Source: Desulfobacula sp.
GTDB lineage: Bacteria; Desulfobacterota; Desulfobacteria; Desulfobacterales; Desulfobacteraceae
DNA length: 23,767 bases
Reading direction: 5' to 3'
Assembly (NCBI RefSeq): GCF_021107415.1
Contig: NZ_JAIOSW010000136.1
Span: 1-23,767 of the forward strand
A program made the translations under genes and the position numbers. Positions 7,582-14,166 of the stretch are shown here, piece by piece; position 1 is the first letter of the stretch; every line of letters starts with the position of its first letter. Below the pieces are notes generated by a model. It searched no databases. It worked only from the letters and a program-made list of their open reading frames with translations, and was not told the origin of the DNA.

Positions 7582-9189
7582 ATGGAAGAAAACGTATTAT
7601 CACCAAATGATTATATAAAGATATTAAAAAGAAGGATCTGGTCTCTGATTATCCCGTTCATGATGATTGTGATCATTGCCGGGGCTGTGGCCCTGTTGCT
7701 GCCTCCGGTTTATAAATCAACCTCCACCATCCTGATTGAACAGCGTGAAATTCCGGCTGAATATGTTACATCCAGCATGACGACGTTTGCAGAACAACGG
7801 ATGCAGAGCATTAACCAGCGGGTGTTGACATCATCCCGGCTCTTAGAGCTGATCAATAAGTTTGATCTTTATGCAGACCAGAAAAAGAAAAAAACAATCG
7901 ATGAAATTATTGCAAAGATGAGGGAGGATCTTGTTCTTGAGCCGGTTAATGTTGAAATCGCTGACAGGAAATCCGGCAGAACGGCAACTGCAACCATCGC
8001 TTTTACACTTTCCTATGAAGGAAAGGAGGCCCAAAAGGTTCAGCGGGTTGCCAATACCATTACATCCCTTTTTCTTAAAGAGGATTTAAAAGTAAGAAAA
8101 CACCAGGCATCCAGTACATTCGAGTTCCTGGAAGCGGAAAAAGAGAAGGTCCGGGGAAAAGTAGCTGAATATGAGAAAGCGATTGCCGAGTTTAAGAAGC
8201 AGAATGCCCAGTCCCTTCCTGAATTATTCCAGATGAACATGCAGGCCATGGACAATCTTCAGCGCAATATTGACGGGGCAAAGGAAAACCTTCGGGCTTT
8301 AAAGGAAAAAGAAAGCGAACTGGCAGAGCAGCTGACCAACACACCCGTGGATCTTGAGTCAACCATGCCCCAAAGAGAAATCAAGGAGGATGATGAACGG
8401 CGGCTTGAAGCCTTGAAGATGGAGTTGATAAATTTGAAAACCAAGTTTTCCGATTTGTATCCGGATGTAAAAAAACTTAAGCAGGAAATAACAGAACTGG
8501 CTGTAAAGGTCGAACAGTCTAAAAAGGAAAAAGAGGCGGAAGAAGCAAGTAAAAAAGACGAGGCCATTAAAAATCCTGCCTATGTAACCCTTTCTTCACG
8601 GCTTGCAGGAATCCGGTCTGATATTGGCTCTGTAAAAAATAATTTAAAGGACCTTAAGAAAGAAAAAGATATTTGCAAGGCAAAACTTACGGCAACACCA
8701 GGGGTTGAAGAAAAGTATAGCGCCCTTTTGATTGAACGAAATATTTTAAAAAGCAAATTTGCCGATCTGCAGGCTAAAATGATGGAGTCCCAGGTGGCTG
8801 AAGAGCTCGAGTCAAAGCAGAAAGGAGAGCGATTCACCCTTGTTGAGTCTGCGCGCCTGCCTGAAAAACCGTATAAACCCAACAGGCTTGCCATTATGCT
8901 TATCGGTATTGTTCTGGGTATTGGTGCCGGCGTGGGATTTGCTTCAATTGTTGAATTTTCAGATACCTCGTTCAGGGATGGGGAAGCCCTTGCCCGGGCA
9001 ACCGGATTTCCAGTTTTGACGGAAGTGCCCAACATTATTACCCGGGAAGATAGAATGAAAAGAATGATCAAGCGGCTGGTGATTTTTTCTGCCATTGTTG
9101 TGATAATTGTGATCAGCATCTTTTTGTTTGATACATATGTTATGGATCTTGATGTACTCTGGGCTAAGATCATGCGCAGAATCTCATAA
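7582..9189 (+). CDS. Wzz/GNVR-type polysaccharide chain-length determinant
   Basis: A 535-residue inner-membrane polysaccharide co-polymerase. The first transmembrane helix lies near residues 18-40. A Wzz domain follows (YKSTSTILIEQREIP), then a long coiled-coil region from about 170 to 400 rich in Glu, Lys and Ala. The GNVR-like end is ERFTLVESARLPEKPYKPN, and a second transmembrane helix starts directly after it. A third hydrophobic segment near 490-512 and a short tail follow a GFPVLTEVPNI stretch. The kinase part found in one-piece Wzc proteins is absent here and is supplied by the next gene. It sets polymer length together with that ATPase. The GAGGAAA ribosome site is good. Confidence 0.9.
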   Translation: MEENVLSPNDYIKILKRRIWSLIIPFMMIVIIAGAVALLLPPVYKSTSTILIEQREIPAEYVTSSMTTFAEQRMQSINQRVLTSSRLLELINKFDLYADQKKKKTIDEIIAKMREDLVLEPVNVEIADRKSGRTATATIAFTLSYEGKEAQKVQRVANTITSLFLKEDLKVRKHQASSTFEFLEAEKEKVRGKVAEYEKAIAEFKKQNAQSLPELFQMNMQAMDNLQRNIDGAKENLRALKEKESELAEQLTNTPVDLESTMPQREIKEDDERRLEALKMELINLKTKFSDLYPDVKKLKQEITELAVKVEQSKKEKEAEEASKKDEAIKNPAYVTLSSRLAGIRSDIGSVKNNLKDLKKEKDICKAKLTATPGVEEKYSALLIERNILKSKFADLQAKMMESQVAEELESKQKGERFTLVESARLPEKPYKPNRLAIMLIGIVLGIGAGVGFASIVEFSDTSFRDGEALARATGFPVLTEVPNIITREDRMKRMIKRLVIFSAIVVIIVISIFLFDTYVMDLDVLWAKIMRRIS

Positions 9190-9213
9190 AAAGCACAGGA
9201 GACTAAAAAACAA

Positions 9214-10008
9214 ATGAAATTAAGGAAAGCGCTTGATAAAGCCAGGGATACCAGGAACAGTGAATTTGAACAGACTGCGGCCCAGACGGTGACCGGGACT
9301 GCACCTGTAAAAGATAAAAATGTCTGGGCTCCACCTAAATATACGAATTCAATTCAATACAGGATGGACCCGGATGTTGTGGAAAAAAACCGTGGTGTCA
9401 GTATAAATCCTGATGCCAAAGAAATCGAGCAGTACAAGATTCTGAGGACGCGGATACACCAGCAGGCCAAGAACCGGAAGATGAATACCATCATGATTAC
9501 AAGCCCCAATAGAAATGAGGGGAAAACCGTCACTGCGATAAACATGGCATTTACCTTTGCCAGGGATCTGAAACAGACGGTTCTTTTGGTCGACTGTGAT
9601 TTTAAAGGTCAGGATATCCATAATTATCTGGGGATTGACAGCAAATTCAGTCTGATTGATTACTTTCTGGATGATACACCATTAAACGAACTGATTATAT
9701 GGCCGGGAATCGAAAAATTGACCCTGATTTCCGGTGATCGGACCGTTTATGATTCTTCAGAACTGCTATCGTCTGAAATGATGGAAAAACTGGTACTGGA
9801 AATGGGGACACGGTATGATGACCGATATGTTTTTTTTGATGGTGCACCTATATTGGAGCGTGCTGAGGCCATTTCCATGGCACCGATGATGGATGGGATT
9901 ATTATGGTGGTTGAAGCCGGTAGTACATCCAGGAAAGATGTTCTAAAAGCGGTCTCACTGCTGCCAAAAGATAAGTTCCTTGGGTTTGTCCTCAACAAAC
10001 AGGAATAG
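9214..10008 (+). CDS. CpsD/CapB-like (BY-kinase family) ATPase of exopolysaccharide synthesis
   Basis: A 264-residue cytoplasmic protein of the bacterial tyrosine kinase family that partners Wzz-like proteins. The Walker A region is SPNRNEGKTVTAINMA (about 98-113), Walker A' is VLLVDCDFKG (D127 and D129), and the Walker B-like segment is YVFFDGAPI. The EIEQYKILRTRI helix before the ATP site is the usual oligomerisation segment. Two departures from typical kinases are visible. The Gly normally preceding EGK is Asn, and the C-terminal tyrosine-rich cluster is missing: there is no Tyr in the last ~55 residues. A tyrosine-independent regulatory ATPase is therefore possible. A ribosome site, AGGAG, lies 11 bp upstream, and the next gene starts 3 bp after the stop. 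Confidence 0.82.
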   Translation: MKLRKALDKARDTRNSEFEQTAAQTVTGTAPVKDKNVWAPPKYTNSIQYRMDPDVVEKNRGVSINPDAKEIEQYKILRTRIHQQAKNRKMNTIMITSPNRNEGKTVTAINMAFTFARDLKQTVLLVDCDFKGQDIHNYLGIDSKFSLIDYFLDDTPLNELIIWPGIEKLTLISGDRTVYDSSELLSSEMMEKLVLEMGTRYDDRYVFFDGAPILERAEAISMAPMMDGIIMVVEAGSTSRKDVLKAVSLLPKDKFLGFVLNKQE

Positions 10009-10011
10009 TCC

Positions 10012-11127
10012 ATGTATAAAGAATTTTACGGGTTTAAGGAAAAACCATTTAACCTGGTCCCCAATCCGTCTTATCTTTTTTTAAGTAACAAGCACGCCAA
10101 TGCTTTGAGTTTTCTTGAGTATGGTCTGACGGAAAAGGTGGGCTTTGTCATGCTGACCGGAGAGATCGGTATTGGAAAGACAACCATTGTTCGCTATCTT
10201 TTGAACCAGATTGAATCAGATATGGATGTGGCTGTGATTTTTAACACCAATGTGCTTTCAGATGATCTGATTAATTTGATATTGAGTGAATTTGAAATTG
10301 AGTACGACGATGGCATTACCAAGGCTAAGGCTTTGGCATTGCTCTATGAGTTTCTAATAGAAAAATACTCAAAGGGCAGAAAAGTCCTCTTGATCATTGA
10401 TGAAGCTCAGAATTTGTCCGAAGATGTTCTGGAGGAAATCCGCATGCTGTCAAACCTCCAGACAGATGAGGAAATGCTTTTACAGATCATGATCGTAGGA
10501 CAGCCGGAACTCAGGGATAAAATAAGTGATCCCAAACTTGAGCAGTTTGCCCAGAGGATTTCCGTCAGTTATCATCTGTCTGCCATGACCCTTGAAGAAA
10601 CCGGGGAATATATCGCCTACAGGCTTGAGAAGGCTGAGGGAAAGCCAGAACTTTTTTCCCTGGATGCTGTAAAAAAAATATACGAGATGTCCACAGGCAT
10701 TCCCAGGACGATCAATCTTTTGTGTGATGCATCACTTGTGTATGGATATGCCGATGAAAAACAGGCAATAGATTTAGACACTGTGGATATGGTTGTCGAA
10801 GACAAGGGCGGTATGGGAGTCTTTACCAGAAACAGACTCAAGCAGAATTCAGTACAGGCCGGTTCATCCACAGCTGCACACAAAGCTTCACAGGACGATT
10901 TAATCAAGAAAATTACTAATGTTGAAAATCATTTTTCCCAGTTAAAGGAATTTTACCATAACTATATCAAGGAAATGGAATCAAGGGCGCAATTTTGCAG
11001 GGATGAAATGGTATCAGAGCTGAAAAGCTCTATGACCAGGGAAAAAACAAGAAATGAAGAATTGCTGCTCGAATATGGAAAACTTAATGAAAGGTATCGT
11101 CTTCTCCTTAGAAAATTCAGAAAATAA
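10012..11127 (+). CDS. XrtA-locus AAA ATPase (ExeA/GspA-like)
   Basis: A 371-residue AAA+ ATPase. It opens MYKEFYGFKEKPFNLVPNP, the conserved start of the ExeA/GspA and PEP-CTERM-locus ATPases. Walker A is GEIGIGKTT (about 50-58) and Walker B is VLLIIDEAQNL (about 125-135). Sensor-like stretches follow, including GQPELRDKI and the STGIPRTINLLCDASL segment. After about residue 275 the family core ends. A charged, helix-forming tail with coiled-coil character continues to the end (VENHFSQLKEFYHNYIKEMES onward). It is the last gene of the operon. Its role in polymer secretion is known only by association with such loci. Confidence 0.85.
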   Translation: MYKEFYGFKEKPFNLVPNPSYLFLSNKHANALSFLEYGLTEKVGFVMLTGEIGIGKTTIVRYLLNQIESDMDVAVIFNTNVLSDDLINLILSEFEIEYDDGITKAKALALLYEFLIEKYSKGRKVLLIIDEAQNLSEDVLEEIRMLSNLQTDEEMLLQIMIVGQPELRDKISDPKLEQFAQRISVSYHLSAMTLEETGEYIAYRLEKAEGKPELFSLDAVKKIYEMSTGIPRTINLLCDASLVYGYADEKQAIDLDTVDMVVEDKGGMGVFTRNRLKQNSVQAGSSTAAHKASQDDLIKKITNVENHFSQLKEFYHNYIKEMESRAQFCRDEMVSELKSSMTREKTRNEELLLEYGKLNERYRLLLRKFRK

Positions 11128-11150
11128 AAACTAAAACATCATCAGACAAG

Positions 11151-11187
11151 AAAAAGGCAGGAGAATGTGAAGTTTCCTGCCTTTTTT
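11151..11187 (+). terminator. Bidirectional intrinsic terminator
   Basis: AAAAAGGCAGGA at 11151-11162 pairs perfectly with TCCTGCCTTTTT at 11175-11186, around a 12-nt loop, 24 bp after the last exopolysaccharide gene. The run of T on the right terminates plus-strand transcription. The run of A on the left gives a U-run on the minus strand, where it would end the PIN toxin transcript. Confidence 0.88.
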
Positions 11188-11259
11188 GTTGTGAAACAAT
11201 ATGTAAAAATTCGGGGGAAGCAACATTGGCCATCACTGGAGGTCTAAAAAGGGATATTT

Positions 11260-11685
11260 TTAACCTGCTTTATTCACAAAAGTAGTGGCATCAATAATCT
11301 GTATCCGCTGAAAATGTTTGATATTCCGCAGGTGTGGATCCCTTGAGACGATATAATCCGCGTTGCCCTCCAGGGCACAGGCAATGAACATGTCGTCTTC
11401 GGGATCCAGAGAGATACCGTCAATATGATATGTGTTTTTGGTAACCATGGCATTTCCTATGATCATGCCTACAAACTCATCAATATTTTGTTTTGAAGGA
11501 TTAAACCGCTGGACGATGTGGGGATAATGTAAAACCTCATACAATTCTCTCAGGATCGGTTTTGAGGTCACCATGGTAAATGCATTGTCTGCTATCAGAT
11601 CCCGCATTTTTCTGGCTATCCCTTGTTTTGCAAAAGCGACACTGACCACTACGCTGGTGTCAATAACCGCTTTAAGAATGGGCAT
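11260..11685 (-). CDS. PIN-domain toxin (putative ribonuclease)
   Basis: A 141-residue PIN-domain protein of the toxin-antitoxin PIN family. The acidic metal-binding residues expected for the nuclease are present: D9 in AVIDTSV, E46/E50 in ILRELYE, the DPEDDMF cluster (94-98), and D116 in VSRDPHL. Full length and intact active site suggest a working RNase toxin. Its start lies inside the upstream XRE gene (14-bp overlap), and a GGTAAGGA ribosome site sits within that gene, so translation is coupled. Downstream the pair shares the bidirectional terminator with the exopolysaccharide operon. Confidence 0.88.
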   Translation of the reverse strand: MPILKAVIDTSVVVSVAFAKQGIARKMRDLIADNAFTMVTSKPILRELYEVLHYPHIVQRFNPSKQNIDEFVGMIIGNAMVTKNTYHIDGISLDPEDDMFIACALEGNADYIVSRDPHLRNIKHFQRIQIIDATTFVNKAG

Positions 11686-12166
11686 ATTTTTTTGTCCTTA
11701 CCGCTTCCACTGCTTCATCAATAACATCGTCGATATTGTCCTGAGAATAGTCTTCTGCACCTTTTGCAAGCCTGTCGGTAATATTTCTAAATCTCTCTGA
11801 CCAGGATTCTTCTGCCTTTGGTCTTATAACCTTTTCGATCTGATGCTTCACAATGACGCCTTCAAGAACTTTTTTAACCACATACTTTTCATCCTCACTC
11901 ATTCCGGATATGGACTCAAACTGTTCCAAGAGTTCACGGTCAATAATCTTGTTTTGTGCCACGCCGGTGGCTTTATTAAAGACCATCTCATCTATGGAGA
12001 CACCGAGTACTGAGACCAGTTTTATGATGGCATCAAGTGATGGTGTGGATTTATCTGTTTCATAACGTCTGATTTGAGAAATGGCAACGCCACTTATTTT
12101 TACAAGTTCTTCCTGTGTTAATCCTTTTTCTTTTCTGACTTTTGCGAGATTTTTTCCAAAAGACAT
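11672..12166 (-). CDS. XRE-family HTH antitoxin/regulator of the PIN toxin
   Basis: A 164-residue protein with an N-terminal Cro/C1-type helix-turn-helix (about 4-60: GKNLAKVRKEKGLTQEELVK, then SQIRRYETDKSTPS). A charged C-terminal half ends in ESWSERFRNITDRLAKGAED, which probably binds the toxin. The frame is open up to 12271, but I place the start at 12166. The HTH begins there, AAGGGGG lies just upstream, and a strong -10 element lies between this ATG and the longer start. It overlaps the PIN gene by 14 bp. An XRE partner is less common for PIN toxins than AbrB or ribbon-helix-helix partners. Self-repression through the palindromes upstream is likely. Confidence 0.85.
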   Translation of the reverse strand: MSFGKNLAKVRKEKGLTQEELVKISGVAISQIRRYETDKSTPSLDAIIKLVSVLGVSIDEMVFNKATGVAQNKIIDRELLEQFESISGMSEDEKYVVKKVLEGVIVKHQIEKVIRPKAEESWSERFRNITDRLAKGAEDYSQDNIDDVIDEAVEAVRTKKYAHS

Positions 12167-12211
12167 ATCGCCCCCTTCTGGTATGCATAATGTTTTGTAT
12201 AAATTGATTTT

Positions 12212-12217
12212 ATTATA
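12212..12217 (-). promoter_or_regulatory. Extended -10 promoter of the XRE-PIN pair
   Basis: On the minus strand TGGTATAAT gives a consensus -10 element with the TG extension. The -35 region is poor, as is allowed for extended -10 promoters. Transcription would start near 12205, leaving a leader of about 40 nt before the ATG at 12166. Confidence 0.6.
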
Positions 12218-12233
12218 CCACATGTTTTTAAAT

Positions 12234-12267
12234 ATCTTTTCAAAAGATGGCTTGATATTATAATATC
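12234..12267. promoter_or_regulatory. Two palindromes, candidate operators of the XRE antitoxin
   Basis: ATCTTTT-C-AAAAGAT (12234-12248) is a perfect 7+1+7 palindrome over the -35 region. GATATTATAATATC (12254-12267) is a perfect 14-bp palindrome just upstream. Their place relative to the -10 element fits repression by the dimeric XRE protein. Confidence 0.5.
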
Positions 12268-12387
12268 TCATGTGCTATTAAAAATATCTAATAAGACATC
12301 AATCTTTTTTTTATGCTTTGGCAATATTTTTTTGGCGGCCTTTTAGCGGGGTATACTGAAAATGATTTTACTACCGGCAGATGTTTT

Positions 12388-14166
12388 TCACGGGACTTCT
12401 GTTATGTCTATATTTTCGTCGTCTTTCTCCTTTTCAGGGGTACTGCCAATATAAGTCTGGGCAATATTTGCAGAATATAATAGAATCTGTTTCATAAGAT
12501 CCATTAGTTCCATATGGACTCTGCTTGTTCCAACAGACTCTTGTTTTTCAGAGATAATTCTTTCAAGATGCGCAGCTCTGTATTTGGCTTCCAGATCAAG
12601 ATATTTTTTTTCTTTTTTTACAATATGATATGCAATCTTCAGGTCAGTTGAAGCAAACGCTTTGCGTATTAAATTTATCTGTTTTAAAACTTTGCTCTGA
12701 TAAATTAAAAGTTCTTCTTTGCCTTCATCGCAAAAATCATAATGGAGGCCTTTTTTTTTGGTTATTAAGGGGATCATATTCCTATGAATTATATCTCCAA
12801 TACTTTCCATGTCTTTTACAATGGAAACCATGCCAAATACTTCCCTTACCTGTTCTTTAGTTATATTACGCCGTGCTATTCTGGCAAGGTAGGCAGTGAT
12901 TTTTTCTTCTAAAAAATCTATTTTTTTTTCACGCAGATCAATGCCCTCAAGAAGCGAAAGTTCAGGAAATATTTGATCTCTTGTTGGAACTTCTTTAATA
13001 AGCAGTCGTGCGTCTTCATCTTGGCCTGCTTGTTTTGCGATATATTTTTTATCAGAAATAAAAGGGATTATTATAGCATTTAGCATCCTGCCCAGAAGAT
13101 TTGCCATGCGTGATATTTCTAAACGAACCAGATCAATTGCAAGCACCGGTGTTTCAAGCATAGCATCATCAATGTGGAATGTGACAATTTCAAGATTTTT
13201 TTTCTTTTCTTTTTTCGGGAAAATATAATAAATGATTTTAGAAAAAAATGAAATAAAGGGAAGGAAAATCAAACCGATACTTACATTAAATATAGTATGA
13301 GCATTTGCTATTTGTCTTGCTGTCCCTGAATCAAATTGATTTGCTAAAATTCTGATTATATCAGCAAATTGCGGAATCCAGAAAACAAACAGACAAACAC
13401 CTGCAATTTTGAACATTACATGTGCAATAGCAACACGTTTGGCTTCCCTTGAAGCACCGATCACTGCAAGTCCTGCTGTAACACAGGTGCCGATATTTGC
13501 ACCAAAAATAACAGGGATGCCTGCTTCAAGGGAAATAAGCCCCTGTTGTGCCAGCACTATAAGGACACCGGTTGTCGCACTGCTGGACTGGACAATCGCA
13601 GTAAACCCTGCTCCTATTATAATGCCCATAAAAGGGTTTTCCATGTCTTTCATTAAGTCAATGAATGGAGCATATGTTCTCAAGGGCTCCATTACATCGC
13701 TCATGAGCTTCATTCCAAAGAATAAAATTCCAAATCCCAGAATGATATCTCCAATATCTTTTGGCTTTTTGGTTTTGGCGAGCATCTTAAGAAGAAAACC
13801 AATGGCTACCATAAGAAGGGCATAATCCGTAAGTTTAAATGCAACCATCTGGGCTGTAATGGTGGTTCCAATGTCTGCCCCTAATATTATACCCATGCAC
13901 TGAACTAAATTTAAAAGGCCTGCCTGGACAAAGCTCACAAGCATCACAGTCGTAGCGCTGCTGGATTGGATAACAACGGTTACAAAAGTTCCCACAATAA
14001 GAGCGACGACACGATTTTTTGTAAGAGAAGCAAGAATTGAACGCATTTGATTCCCAGCTGTGCCTTTCATGCCCTCGCTCATTTTCTCCATACCATAAAG
14101 GAAAAAAGCAAGTCCGCCTGCAATTCCAATAAATATGTTTGCCCATGAAAAGTCTGCCTGCATCAA
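12388..14166 (-). CDS. Na+/phosphate cotransporter-family protein with PhoU-like tail
   Basis: A 592-residue protein of the NptA/PNaS family (SLC34-like). The membrane part (about 1-330) contains the two inverted repeats, each with the signature QSSSATT (residues 67-73 and about 192-198). These sit in the segments IQSSSATTVMLVSFVQAGLL and IVQSSSATTGVLIVLAQQGLI. The C-terminal part (about 340-575) is hydrophilic, helical and PhoU-like, as in many bacterial members. The predicted activity is Na+-driven phosphate movement across the inner membrane. Its ATG overlaps the stop of pntB by 4 bp (ATGA), so it is translated with the transhydrogenase, which is an unusual partner. No terminator is evident after the gene. 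Confidence 0.88.
   Translation of the reverse strand: MMQADFSWANIFIGIAGGLAFFLYGMEKMSEGMKGTAGNQMRSILASLTKNRVVALIVGTFVTVVIQSSSATTVMLVSFVQAGLLNLVQCMGIILGADIGTTITAQMVAFKLTDYALLMVAIGFLLKMLAKTKKPKDIGDIILGFGILFFGMKLMSDVMEPLRTYAPFIDLMKDMENPFMGIIIGAGFTAIVQSSSATTGVLIVLAQQGLISLEAGIPVIFGANIGTCVTAGLAVIGASREAKRVAIAHVMFKIAGVCLFVFWIPQFADIIRILANQFDSGTARQIANAHTIFNVSIGLIFLPFISFFSKIIYYIFPKKEKKKNLEIVTFHIDDAMLETPVLAIDLVRLEISRMANLLGRMLNAIIIPFISDKKYIAKQAGQDEDARLLIKEVPTRDQIFPELSLLEGIDLREKKIDFLEEKITAYLARIARRNITKEQVREVFGMVSIVKDMESIGDIIHRNMIPLITKKKGLHYDFCDEGKEELLIYQSKVLKQINLIRKAFASTDLKIAYHIVKKEKKYLDLEAKYRAAHLERIISEKQESVGTSRVHMELMDLMKQILLYSANIAQTYIGSTPEKEKDDENIDITEVP

Noticed and set aside
8580..9173. 197-codon minus-strand reading frame
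   Set aside because: It is the antisense of the Wzz-like gene; its Ser/Arg/Ile-rich translation is typical of a shadow frame.
12164..12271. Longer start (12271) for the XRE antitoxin
   Set aside because: The added 35 residues would be encoded upstream of the likely transcription start, and the ribosome site AAGGGGG fits the ATG at 12166.
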